A DNA stretch of 64,000 nt from Siderastrea siderea (GCA_964030785.1 OZ034977.1:25739652-25803651), one strand, 5' to 3'. Counted from the first letter of the stretch, positions 12,700-22,768 are shown. Notes: generated by a model not told the origin, from the sequence alone. Numbers and translations: made by a program.

Positions 12700-13089
12700 T
12701 TACACTTATTGCTCGCACGTGAGTAGTAGGAAACAAACAGTTCAGCAACGGGTGGAGAACGTGGAGGTAATATCATAATCCCCTAGAGGCTTACGCCATC
12801 ACAAATAATCTAAAAATAGAACGGTTCTGTGTCAGGGTGGAGGATTAGAGGTGAATCGTAACTTTTCAGAGGTTGATGTCATCACAAATCTCTAAAATTA
12901 GTATAAATCTAATAGCGTTCTATCCCATAAATGCTGCAATCTGATTGGCTATCCTACTCGCTATCTATTCCGTGATAGAAAGTGAGTAGCGAAAAGGTGA
13001 GTGGCAGGCGCAGTCTTATACTTCAAAATAACAATGCAATTAAGTAAAACCTTTCACTTTCGTGGTATATTAATCGAGATTTATACTAA
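12700..13089. other. No gene; repeated short blocks
   Basis: An AAATAGAACGGTTCTGTGTC block at about 12816 recurs as AAATAGAACGGTCCTATGTC at about 13196, on both sides of the hairpin repeat. A small palindrome (CTACTCGCTATC...GATAGAAAGTGAGTAG) lies at about 12954-12990. Confidence 0.45.
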
Positions 13090-13197
13090 AACAATTAGAT
13101 TATTCGCTCTCGATTTCTATCGCGTGAGAGTTGATTCGGCCTTCGGCCTCATCAACTATCACGCGATAGAAATCTCGAGCTCATAATCTAATTGTTA
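13090..13197. repeat. Hairpin (palindromic) MITE-like repeat, copy 2
   Basis: The left arm AACAATTAGATTATTCGCTC and a right arm ending ATAATCTAATTGTT pair along about 46 bp around a TCGGCCTTCGGCC loop. The architecture and terminal octamer match the hairpin at 1168-1283, but the stem sequence differs. The 61-residue reading frame that covers it is an artefact of the palindrome. Confidence 0.7.
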
Positions 13198-13519
13198 AAT
13201 AGAACGGTCCTATGTCAAGGTGTAAGGGGTGAGGGAGGGTGGATGTTCCTTCCACCTCTGTCATGGTATCCCGTAGCAGGCTTATTTTTAGTTTCAAGTT
13301 TATGTCATTTTATGATAAAAAAAGAGGTAGAGTGTTTGGGGGTAAGCAATCTTGAACAAATAGCAAAAGAAGACGCATGTTTTCCTGAATAGAGAGCTAG
13401 AAATCATGTGTAACTCACATCGAAGAGGAAGTTTGCTTAAGTGGATGAAATTGATCTTGAGGTGTAACTACTACGAAACAAAATAAAAGACAATATACAA
13501 GATGAATTTGTGAAAGAAA

Positions 13520-13942
13520 TTAATCGCTTTGTACAAGAAGAAGCGCGAGGCTGTTGTGAAGGTTGTGAAATGGATGGCCGCAGTGAGGAGCATCACGATT
13601 GTTTGTGCACAGGTTGTTCATATAACCAGAGATCACTTCCTCATTGACCGTTGTAAATTCACTAAGCAGCTGACTGGCTGAACAGGACTCAAGCTCAGCA
13701 CTACGTAGAGTTACAGGGCTGTCATTCGGAATTCCAGACAACATGTCGAGATCATTGCGAATTCTAACAATTTTGTCAGTAAAGAATTCTACAAATGATT
13801 CAGACAAATTATCGGGGCGAGATGGACAACGTTGGGCGGGATGGAGTTTAAAATTCGCTACTGTCTTGAAAAGAATTCGTGTCTTCCCTGAGTTTTCCTG
13901 GATCTTGGATGAATAATAATCATGCTTAGCTGAGGCAATCAT
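13520..13942 (-). pseudogene. LINE linker segment upstream of reverse transcriptase
   Basis: This 140-residue frame has the look of the CR1/L2 connector between endonuclease and reverse transcriptase: a basic helix with YYSSKI, then HPAQRCPSRPDNLSESFVEFFTDKIVRIRNDL, the conserved stretch in which a Lys/Phe-rich FFxxKI segment precedes the reverse transcriptase. The frame ends before any reverse transcriptase motif. It is part of the broken LINE and not a separate gene. Confidence 0.6.
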
Positions 13943-14071
13943 GTTGTTAACAACACTGTTCTGGATTACATAACGTTCTCTATCTGCAGGTAATCTTGTG
14001 GATCGTCATTTGCGTTTAAGCTTCCTAATAATATTCTTTTGTACGCTAGTGTCATTAGAATACCAGAACGC

Positions 14072-14299
14072 TCAAGGACGAAGAACTAAAAGACGCATCT
14101 TTTCAGGAGCGTAGGCATCAAGGGTAGATTTCAAAACAAAATGATTTGAATCCACCAACGAATCAAGATCACAACATGCTTCATCAAATAAGGGAGAGCT
14201 GCCAATAGTATCATTAAATTCTTCATAATCAATCGAACGCAGCTTCCTATAGCGAATAGTTTTTCTTTGAAGTTGCGGTTTATGCAATAACAAACTCAT
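14072..14299 (-). pseudogene. LINE linker segment after endonuclease
   Basis: A 75-residue frame reads IRYRKLRSIDYEEFNDTI, then LDSLVDSNHFVLKSTLDAYAPEK and LVLRP. This matches the post-endonuclease linker of CR1-like LINEs, in which a YRxLRxID block is followed by a helix ending in HAPxK before the first reverse transcriptase motifs. It is separated from the endonuclease frame by about 50 bp with a stop or frameshift, so it is a relic. Confidence 0.55.
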
Positions 14300-14348
14300 A
14301 AAATAGCGTAATGATCAGAAATCAGAAGGTCCACAACGGTAACGTCTT

Positions 14349-15044
14349 CTATAATTCTACACCAATTTCTAGATCCAGAGTATGTCCACTGGCGTAAGTT
14401 GTCGTATTTACCCATTCTTTCAGATCACAAGACGCGAATAAGTCGCGAAAATGCGCTGTACTGGCATCACACGAAGAATTAACATGTATATTAAAGTCGC
14501 GGACAATCAAGAGCTCTCCTGATGCTAGAGCCAGTTCCTCAAACAGGAGGGAAAATTCGTGATAAAATGTTGTTAAGGGCAAGGATGACAGTGGACCGTA
14601 AATAATTATTATCCTAATCATCTTTGAACTTTTAAAACGAACATCCAAGAATTCAAACGACTGGAAAGAACTGTTCCACACGCTGTTATCCTTGAAAAGC
14701 AAGCCGACACCACTGCCTCTAGATTCCCGTGGAATATGTATAAAATCATAACCCGTAGGGTACAAATCACCAATCTCGGCATTATCAATATTTCCAGGAC
14801 TTAGCCACGTTTCAGGTTTCAGTGCAAGATGTTCAATATCCTTGTCTACAACGAAGTCTTTCAGTGCGCTAGATTTGTTCCTTACTGACCTGGATTTCAA
14901 CAAACAGAAATTGATAACTTTAAAACTATCTCGGTTGACAGCGGTATTTAAGGTTTGCACCTCTACGAGGTTGCTACGGCTAACAGCACGTGTAGGCAAA
15001 GCTGCAAATGTCGGGCGACCAGTTCGACTAGAGATAACGGTCAT
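14349..15044 (-). pseudogene. LINE endonuclease domain (apurinic/apyrimidinic type)
   Basis: This 231-residue frame covers most of an APE-type LINE endonuclease. Visible blocks are VINFCLLKSRSVRNK near the start, LALKPETWLS (the Glu of the TETWL motif is kept), RESRGSGVGLLFKD, IRIIIIYGP, LLIVRDFNIHV and the closing SGHTLDLEI. In active enzymes the fourth block is GDFNIH; here the Gly is Arg. The final SDH block is missing. It sits immediately left of the hAT-like insertion that separates it from the LINE 5' part. Confidence 0.7.
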
Positions 15045-15052
15045 AATACTCC

Positions 15053-16812
15053 CCAGGGACCGCGCGAGGGGTGGGCTCAGGGGGCTTTAGCCCCCCCCCC
15101 CCCCACTTTTTGGTGCCAAAAAGTAAATAAATAAAAATAAAAAAAGTTGGAAAATTCATTAGTCAGTGATTAGTTTCAGGGTTGACCAGTACTTGGTTTC
15201 CCCAAGTTAGATGTAATTTTCATATGGACCAAACAGTAAAGGAATGGAAACGAAATACTCCGCCCGCAAAAGTTCAAATCGCCTGGCTCCCATTCGGCTT
15301 GTTTAGTTGAAACTCACGTGCGCTCTAAGGAACTTATTCTTGAAGAAGTGACATGAGGATGTGACATCGCAGAACTTTGTAGTTTCATTTGTATTTCCAC
15401 AGTTCACATCATTTTCATTTTTTGTATCTTAAAGAGTTTGAACCTGCTCGGATTCTAATTGCAATTGACTGAAGATGACATTCTTGCTATCTTTTGTGGG
15501 GGGGGGGGGGGGGGACAGGGGGGTCCAAACCTCCTGCCTCCCGTACCTTGCATAATGGCTCCCGCCCCTTTTTTCTTGGCTTCCTCCCTTTTGCCCTTTT
15601 TCGATTGCGAAATATTATGCAATGTTGCATAATTTCCCCCTATTTCTCCCGCTTCCCGCCCTTTTGGAACTCCCACCCCCACCCTTTCCTCTCCCGCCTC
15701 CCGTACCCCTCCCGCCCCCTATTCTCCTGGGCTCCCGCCCCCTATCCCCCCCCCCCACTCTTTTGGCCTAACTCTCGTGAACTCTCATTGACTCCCTTCT
15801 GCTCTTAAAGAGTGTGAATTTTTGTCGACTCTCGTTTTTGTCTGGCCCGGCACTACGAACTGCAGTCTGTCTCCAGATAGGATTACTGCAACAGCGTATT
15901 TTGATCTTCAAGCTTCTCTATACGCATGTAAACTTTGCAACTAGGATAGCTGCCAAAAGTTTTGCCGAATGATCTCTGTCGTTCCTAACGATGAGAAATA
16001 AGGCATTCATGCAGCAGTCAGGACATACCGACACACTGACTTTGGTGAAATATATAGCTCATGATACTCAGCTCAGCTTTCTTAGATGGCCTTATTGTGT
16101 AATATGACGACAGGTTTGCTTGTTCAAGTCTTAAGAAAAACGTTTTTGAGTTTGAGATCTTAAATGCGAATACGTCAACATTTGCACCTTGCCGGATATG
16201 ACTTAAAATGTGTGTAGAGATGAAAGAACAGGCTAAGGTGCATAACATTTTGGAATTATCCTGGCTGTTCCTGTTCCGGTTTAGGAATAACAGATATTTC
16301 CAGAACACTGAATCCCTAAAAGAACGCGATTTTTTCTATTCTTATAAACCAAAACATTCCGACCGCATTCCGTTCATTTGGTTATCGTCAATATATTACT
16401 GAGGGAAGGGAATAGTGTCCATACTGAGAAAACACTAACTATATATTGTCTTCTATTTGGGATTAGACCACCACAACGTGCCCTAAGTATCAACGTTATT
16501 AATCACTGGTTAGTTCGAAGAGTTTGAGACCCTTAGTTTAGCTTTGATCCCTTACTAATAGGTCTATATACTTCAATCAAGTTATATTGTACATGGTCCA
16601 CGTGTTTCCATGTTCGAATTTATACTGCGCATGTTCTATATGATGGGTATAAACTGACAACTTTTAACACACTTGGCCGCCCTAGATGCATTGTTAGTTA
16701 CTGAAAACGAAAAAAATTCACGTGAGGCTGTCACCCCCCCTCCCCCCCACCATACCCTGACCGAGTTAGCCCCCCCCCCCCCCCACTTTAAAATAGGCCG
16801 CACGGTCCCTGG
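15053..16812. mobile_element. hAT-like non-autonomous DNA transposon inserted in the LINE
   Basis: The left end CCAGGGACCGCGCG and the reverse complement of the right end, CCAGGGACCGTGCG, match at 13 of 14 positions. CAGGGACCG-type ends are usual for hAT elements. Both ends are followed inward by a long C run next to ACTTT (15093-15110; 16774-16793). LINE sequence lies on both sides, which supports insertion. A clean 8-bp target duplication is not visible. No transposase frame is present; the interior includes C/T-rich low-complexity DNA. Confidence 0.55.
15494..15760. repeat. C/T-rich low-complexity block with a G run
   Basis: A run of about 18 G (15497-15514) is followed by a pyrimidine-rich stretch with degenerate repeats of CTCCCGCCCC. 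The proline-rich plus-strand frame here is a composition artefact. Confidence 0.7.
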
Positions 16813-17330
16813 TCCCCTACCTAGTTGGTGAATTCATCCATTTTTCCATCTCTAGTTCCTTTTGTCCGAAGCAAGCCCAAATCCTTTAAAACCAAATAAT
16901 CTTGAAAGGGCAAACGAGTGGGAGTAAGCCGCCGTAGTAATGACAATTCAGTTCTTGCATATGTAATTAGGCATGGGGTCTGAGTAGAATGATGATATAA
17001 TCCCACAGACCTTGAGGTAGTTTCTGAATGAGATTCAGGTCCCGGCTTCGAAGAAACATCAACATGAATTGTCAGGTCTTTTATGAAAGGATACTAAACA
17101 GATAGACCTATGTTTGGACTTCTTTAAGCGTGGAAAGAGCACTTTAAGTTTGCTAGGTTCTCGTCGCTTTATGACAACGTCAGATCCGATCAAGCTAAAT
17201 TCACGTCCAAAATAGCCAGGAATAAAACCATCCAAGGAACATCCATAAATCTCTTGGAAGAATAAGTCGTTAGAAAGGCAGTGTAGTCATCCATAGGGCG
17301 AATAATCATCAGAATAAGCTAAGAAAATAA
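16812..17330 (-). pseudogene. LINE 5' region with degenerate 2A-like motif
   Basis: Read on the minus strand, one frame gives HVDVSSKPGPES followed by about 60 residues ending LGLLRTKGTRDGK. CR1/L2-like LINEs of marine invertebrates often carry a 2A-like peptide (D-V/I-E-x-N-P-G-P) in this position, followed by an LRxxGxRxGR-type segment ahead of the endonuclease. Here the 2A-like motif is DVSSKPGP, with Glu and Asn replaced. The frame stops at 16821, next to the hAT-like element. Confidence 0.5.
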
Positions 17331-17611
17331 AATAAATTAAGAGAGCACGAACGACACTTGCAGCCAGCTTGGCACTCATATATCACAAAGACATAGCTTG
17401 CCACCACGTTGCCTCGTAATACAACATATGAAGCTGAACAGCTCTTTTTGGATATGGAATAGCTCTATAAGCCTCTATTCGATCTTTCTATATTAAAATT
17501 AATTTATCAGACGATTCTACTCTCCTGGACATCACTTGAGATTTTTTTAGTACAACTCTTAAAAATCCCACGGTTACAAAAGACACATACCGTTGAGCTA
17601 TTTTTCAAATA

Positions 17612-17675
17612 GACCACACTACTCTCTTTGGGGTGCTGTGGGTCTCTATTGCACTAGACCACCGCGATTGCAGCT
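17612..17675. repeat. Second copy of the core of the neighbouring MITE
   Basis: ACCACACTACTCTCTTTGGG followed by GTGCTGTGGGTCT and a TATTGCACTAGA block occurs here and again at 17815-17878 with few differences. The second copy lies inside the small TA-flanked MITE. This one has no matching terminal repeats around it, so it is a partial copy or a source fragment. Confidence 0.7.
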
Positions 17676-17798
17676 GAAATCCGACACGTGGTAGCTTACT
17701 AGAATCGTAATAAGGTTAACATGTGGTTCCGCGCTATATACATAGGGTTTGGCTCAGCATTTCCGTCACGTGTATTTAATCTTGATAAACAGCTTTTA

Positions 17799-17920
17799 TC
17801 ACTCACTAATTATACACCACACTACTCTCTTTGGGGTGCTGTGGGTCTTTATTGCACTAGACTACCGCGATTGCATCCGCCAAATCCCCCAAAGAAAGAC
17901 GAGGAGTAATTAGTGAGTGA
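17799..17920. mobile_element. Small TA-flanked MITE (122 bp)
   Basis: Perfect 14-bp terminal inverted repeats, TCACTCACTAATTA on the left and TAATTAGTGAGTGA on the right, are flanked by TA at 17797-17798 and 17921-17922. This is the hallmark of a Tc1/mariner-type MITE. There is no coding capacity. Confidence 0.8.
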
Positions 17921-18164
17921 TACCTTTACACATTCGTTTAACTGTTTGCAGCGTGTATTGTAGCGAACGGTCTAAATATTGTTCATAAGCGTTAGATTTC
18001 CGGTCATCCTGAAGCTTAAGGCACTACGTACGGCTAAAATGCAAAAAATAAGGTTACCTTCATTCTCGATTATATTAAAGCCTGTACATATATAATAACA
18101 ATCCTAAAAGATAACGGCTTGTTGTTTGCTGGTTTCGGAGAAACTGGGCATACATTATGGTTGC

Positions 18165-18300
18165 GAAGGGCGCCATTTTTAGCCGCCATGTTGGATTTGC
18201 AGTAGCAAGAATCGGACAGCGGATGCTCTGAACATGCGCTGTGAAGATGGGTCAGCACGAGACCTCGTGGGGCTCGCGCGAACATTTTGGGTCATTTCGC
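18165..18300 (+). promoter_or_regulatory. Putative TATA-less promoter and 5'UTR start of the split host gene
   Basis: CGCCATTTT at 18171 and GCCGCCATGTTG at 18182 both match the YY1 consensus (GCCGCCATNTTG and its core). A GC-rich stretch with an NRF1-like half-site (ACATGCGC, about 18233) follows. Such sites cluster at animal transcription starts. The block ends at the left target duplication of the foldback element. The sequence resumes directly at 20530 and reaches a splice donor at 20549, so this looks like the original promoter and first exon of the gene at 20640-22251. Confidence 0.45.
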
Positions 18301-18315
18301 GGCGGGTCTAAAACA

Positions 18316-18573
18316 CTGGTAACTGGTAGCTGGTAGCAGGTAACTGGTAACTGGTAGCTGGTCAGGCTGGTAACTGGTAACTGGTAGCTGGTAGCTGGTA
18401 ACTGGTAGCTGGTAGCTGGTAGCTGGTAGCTGGTAACTGGTAACTGGTAACCGGTAGCTGGTAACTAGTAACTGATAGCTGGTAGCTAGTAAATGGTAGC
18501 TGGTAACTGGTAACTGGTAACTGGTAACTGGTAGCTAGTAACTAGTAACTGGTAGCTGGTAGCTGGTAACTGA
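18316..18573 (+). repeat. Left heptamer array (TAACTGG / TAGCTGG)
   Basis: About 37 units of 7 bp, nearly all TAACTGG or TAGCTGG, so the array is a two-letter string varying at one base. Occasional TAACTGA, TAGCTAG or offset units occur. It is the left arm of the foldback transposon. Confidence 0.95.
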
Positions 18574-20140
18574 TAATCGGGAAATTATTGGACTATGTAT
18601 TGTGCCGTAGCAGAAGTGTATGGCCTAAGGAGCCTGGAGATTCTTGTTAATGTCATCTGCAACGATGTTTCGAATCTCCTGTTTTTAACGCTGATTTACC
18701 GCTATCTTGTTTTGCGTTTGTCACGTACATGTGAGACACCGATAAAACACGAGCTGTGATTGGACAAGTGGTTTTGGATCTGACAGTAAAGGTGGGCGTT
18801 TGAAAAAGTGCCTCATCAGGTGTGTGGAATCATTTTTGTTCCTTAACAGGAGACCATCAGATAATTACTCAACCAAGTTTGCGTAGTGTTACGTTTGTTG
18901 TCGCTAGCTAGGAATGCCAATGCACACCTGGCGCATATCACGTTCACCACTTGAAAATTATCACTGACAAAAAATGTAAGAAATCATATTTTGCAAATTG
19001 TGTTTACAAGGCGCATTGTTTGTGTGTTATCGTGTCGAGCAATTAGGGATTGCCATTCTTTTTGGCGTTTCAGTTAGGTCATCATTAGTGGCTGGACGGT
19101 CTGTGTGACTACACAGATCAGTTGCACTTGTTTGTTACTGTTAACGGTTACATTTTAATTGGTCACGTTTCCAAATGTTCGCATTTTGTTATAATTAGTA
19201 TAGAATATGTAGTCGTTTAGAAAGTGCCGCTTTAACTCGAAATAATATCTCATGTTGCGTTAACAAGTGATCAGCAGATGACTACACAATCATGTTGCGT
19301 TAAGTTCGATTTTGCCTGCTGTGTCAGACAGCAAATAGGATTTACCATGTCCCAATACTTGGAATTAAAAACCAAAACGGTTTTTGCACAGATGTAAGGC
19401 GTGACGTCTTGCAAATTGTTCACTGGGCCTTGAGGCAGCAATTATTTGGGCACTATATCAGCTGAAATGAGGATAATATTACAAACCAGGCTTGTGACAT
19501 TTTCTGTTCCGGCCATTTGAAAGGAACTGCAATGTCAAACGTAGTGGTCTACAAACCGGTCAATGTCACTGATACTTTAAGTCATGGAAATTGTTATTTA
19601 TATTTATCATCGCTACATAAATATCAGTTTTACTTGTTCGTTACTGTTAACGGTTAGTTGTCACATGGTTAGCTTGACAGACTGGAATTCAATGAAAGAT
19701 TGGGATCATACTGTATATAACATTACCGAAATGAAGTAAGCAAACTTGCGAAGTTTCGAAGGGGTCTGATGGAGACTCCAGTAACTATAACGGTTCTATG
19801 TAAAAACGAGCTTAGCTTTTGACAAGGAAGATTTACCTGACTGCGAGCGGACCATTCGTTTCTTTTATAAATCGCGCTATTCAAAGCCCCCTATTTTATT
19901 TTGACCAGTTTTAATTAGATCTCTTCGAACTTCACAATTATGCAATTTGGACTATTGGTTACATTTATAGTCATCTATTTTTTAAATTAAAATTTTAAAG
20001 TAACAATAGAAATTGTTTATTGATCTTTCATTTTTTTGGAACAAAAGGCATGAGTCAGACTTAATCTAATAATTGTCAGTAATGCGTTTTGGGTCCCCCA
20101 CCAAATTATCTAAATTCCAATCATTTCCTATTACCATGAG

Positions 20141-20505
20141 TTACCAGCTACCAGTTACCAGTAACCAGCTACCAGTTATCAGCTACCGGCCACCAGTTAC
20201 CAGCTACAAGTTACCAGCTACCAGTTACCAGCTACCAGTTAGCAGTTACCAGCTACCAGTTAGCAGTTACCAGCTACCAGTTACCAGTTACCAGCTACCA
20301 GCTACCAGTTACCAGCTACCAGTTACAGCTACCAGTTACCAGTTACCAGCTACCAGTTACCAGCTACCAGTTGCCAGTTACCAGTTACCAGCTACCAGCT
20401 ACCAGTTACCAGCTACCAGCTACCAGTTACCAGTTACCAGCTACCAGTTACCAGTTACCAGCTACCAGCTACCAGTTACCAGCTACCAGTTACCAGTTAC
20501 CAGCG
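20141..20505 (+). repeat. Right heptamer array (CCAGTTA / CCAGCTA)
   Basis: About 52 units of CCAGTTA or CCAGCTA, the reverse complement of the left array, with a few frame slips. Because 7 is not a multiple of 3, the array is open in several frames and gives a spurious SYQLPVT-repeat protein (20073-20567). It is the right arm of the foldback transposon. Confidence 0.95.
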
Positions 20506-20639
20506 TTTTAGACCCGCCGGTCATTTCGCGTTCCACTGTTTGCCGACAGGTACGTCTCTCCTTTTGAGATCATTCTCGAAGTTATTTCCAAGCCGCGGAA
20601 AGTAAAAGATAATCAGACACTGCATTTTTTTTCTAGAAA

Positions 20640-22251
20640 ATGGCTTTTAATATCATTGTCAAAGACGCAATCGCGCCTCTACGTGCAGCTTGTCAAGATT
20701 TAGGGTAAGTGTTTACATAAGAAAATATCTGGAAAATATGCCTTCTTGGACAGAAAACACCGTCCATTTAATTGTAGTTGGAACATTCCCTAGCTATTGA
20801 ATTCTCATAATCTTCTGACATCGTTTTGCTCGTCTTTCAGTTTTGAAATCCCTACGAAACTCAAGAATTTGATCGTGGACGCGAGGGCTCTAAATGGTAA
20901 ATCTGACGCGAGTGATAAAGACACGAGATCCTTCATATACAGATCTATGTTTACATTTTTAGCGGTAAGCAGTGTTTTCTCCTTGGTCTGCTGTTCCTAG
21001 CTCTACATTCGCTTAGTACTGGAATGCTGCTTTCCTATTCTGTTTAGGAAGTAGTGAAATAAGCAGAAAATAAGCATCCCTATAGTGAGTTCATGAATGT
21101 GAAAGGTGTGAAAATTTCAGCTTGTTTCCACGTGCGTTTCGGAATTTTAGTGCCATTTGTTTTCATTTCCATTCCGTGGGTGCTAGAGGTCGAGGAATGT
21201 ATTCTTACACAACATCCACAGACTTATTTAAACTGTTTCATCTTGAAACCGAGATTGTAGCATTTTTTGCCACTGCACAAGTTCATGTAGTCCAGACAAT
21301 GAGCATTCTATATTTACTTGTGCTCCACTGAGAGCGACGAGGCGCAAAGCCTACCCCGCATGAATGCATGCCTATGGCCTTATCAAAAGAATAGGATGGT
21401 TTTTGAACAGTTGATTGTTTTAGAGTAATTTTGGATACAACAGGTTAGGTTTATTTTGTTTAGTTTCTAGCCTAAAAAAAATGCTGACAAAATACTACTT
21501 ACCTGCGTATAGCAAAGTGCATTAGTACAAAAACACAAAGCTGCATTTCATTTTGTTGTTGTCATTGTAGTCGACCTAGGTAGACTTTCCATTTCTGATG
21601 TGCTTTGTTTTATTTCAGCGTGACAATGGTGTCGGGGATGGGGACTCCCTGATATATCCCCCGGTTATAGTTGACTTGATACATCAACTTTATCCAGGGG
21701 ATATCAAAAACTACGCCCCCAAGAGTAAGAAAATAGGGAAATGGAATTTATTACAAATCACTAAACTAGAGTAATTGTCATGTTTTGGGTATGCATGCGT
21801 GGTTTCAGTGTCTGCACTAATATGAGGATATGTTATAAGGTTTCAACTCTTCATTTTCATTGTTCACAGAGGAAAAACTTCTACGAAGTCCCCCTTCAAG
21901 AACTTGTTGAAGTCTACAGGGAGGGAGATTTGAGGGACGAATTCAAACGTCCAAGGGTAAGTTTGTTAGGAAAATGTCGGCATGCTTCGATTTTATCTTT
22001 GGTTTATATTTTGCCTTGTTTCAAACTCATTATCATACATAACCATATTCTAAAACAAGGGGAGTTAATATTTCACCCAAGGATAAAATTGAGCTAAAAC
22101 ATGTTCAGCCACCAAATTCATAGATATAACAGTCCTGAGTAGGCCATCACCCTTTACCAATATTCTTCTGGCACATGTGTATTAAAACTAATTTTTCTTA
22201 TCTTTTTGACAGGAGAACCCAGAAACAGAGACTAAGAAGAGGAAACAATAA
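20640..22251 (+). CDS. Spliced host gene, unrecognised 154-residue protein
   Basis: Five coding exons with consistent phases: 20640-20704, 20841-20964, 21619-21770, 21872-21956 and 22213-22251 (stop TAA). Donors are GTAAGT, GTAAGC, GTAATT and GTAAGT; acceptors are TTTCAG, TTTCAG, CACAGAG and TGACAG. A noncoding 5' exon ends at 20549 (CAG/GTACGT) and joins at 20637 (TTCTAG). The product starts MAFNIIVKDAIAPL, is mixed charged and hydrophobic, has no signal peptide or membrane segment, and ends in a Lys/Arg-rich tail (KKRKQ) that could be a nuclear signal. I do not recognise the family. A stronger donor at 21725 (GTAAGA) would break the frame into exon 4, so exon 3 is the least certain. Confidence 0.7.
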
Positions 22252-22768
22252 TTTTTTTATGTCCATTACCTTTTTATTTCACTTGCAAATAGAATACCAC
22301 AACTTTTAGACTTTTCATGTATCTGGCTTTTCATGTATTTATTACAGTAATAGAAGACAAAATTTTGCATTTCATATATAAATGTTTCTAAGCTGGGTCA
22401 ATGCATTTAGTGCAATGAAGGAATCAATGCATGAAAACAGTTTCATCCAAAATCACAGCAATACAAAATAAATTTTCTACAGCTCCCAGGGGGAAGGTTC
22501 ATTGAGAAAGGAAACTACCTTTGTTAAGAAAACGGGAGCAGCATGACAGTATTGTGAATGTCACTTACGATTGGCTACAATATATTTGAGCAATGAGAAG
22601 GCTTTACACCTTCGCTAAAAAACTTCTGCACAACAATGCTATATTTTGACGCCTTTTGCCCCTTTGAGATCTAAAATCAAATTCTTTGTATGTTTTTAAA
22701 ATGTAATTGCTGCTCGTGAGGCCACAGACACCATTAATTTTTTTGATTATCAGTTATATACAAAAAAT
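22252..22768. other. 3' flank of host gene, no gene seen
   Basis: This is the presumed 3'UTR and intergenic DNA between the host gene and the convergent Mutator-like relic. A possible AATAAA polyadenylation signal lies at about 22466. Nothing else is recognisable. Confidence 0.4.

Larger units (their letters stand above)
13520..17350 (-). mobile_element. CR1-like LINE, lacking its 3' half and split by a hAT-like insertion
   Basis: On the minus strand the order is: 5' region with a 2A-like motif (about 17300-16812), a 1.76-kb insertion (15053-16812), the apurinic-type endonuclease (15044-14349), then linker segments (14299-14072 and 13942-13520). The reverse transcriptase that should follow is absent; the sequence stops near 13520. 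LINEs are normally truncated at the 5' end, so loss of the 3' side points to a later deletion or rearrangement. Frameshifts and stops separate the segments. Assignment to the CR1/L2 group rests on endonuclease and linker style. Confidence 0.7.
18301..20518. mobile_element. Foldback-type DNA transposon with heptamer-repeat arms
   Basis: The ends are inverted copies: GGCGGGTCTAAAACACTGG on the left against GGCGGGTCTAAAACGCTGG from the right, one mismatch. An 11-bp direct duplication, GGTCATTTCGC, sits at 18290-18300 and 20519-20529. Inward of each end is an array of 7-bp units TARCTGG, reverse complemented at the right (CCAGYTA), forming arms of about 260 and 365 bp. The middle 1.55 kb is AT-rich with no gene. 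The layout matches foldback elements; an 11-bp duplication fits best with Mutator-like mobilisation, but the family is not certain. Confidence 0.85.

Noticed and set aside
13001..13186. 61-residue frame at the second hairpin
   Set aside because: Most of it lies in the palindrome; translation has no meaning there.
15494..15808. Proline-rich 104-residue frame
   Set aside because: It comes from a C/T-rich low-complexity block inside the hAT-like element.
18070..18285. 71-residue minus-strand frame over the promoter region
   Set aside because: The frame simply reads through the YY1-like sites antisense; no domain, and the plus-strand promoter reading explains the motifs better. A divergent gene cannot be fully excluded.
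20073..20567. 164-residue plus-strand frame encoding SYQLPVT repeats
   Set aside because: It is produced by the 7-bp array of the foldback arm, which is open in several frames because 7 is not a multiple of 3. No start context or homologue is expected.
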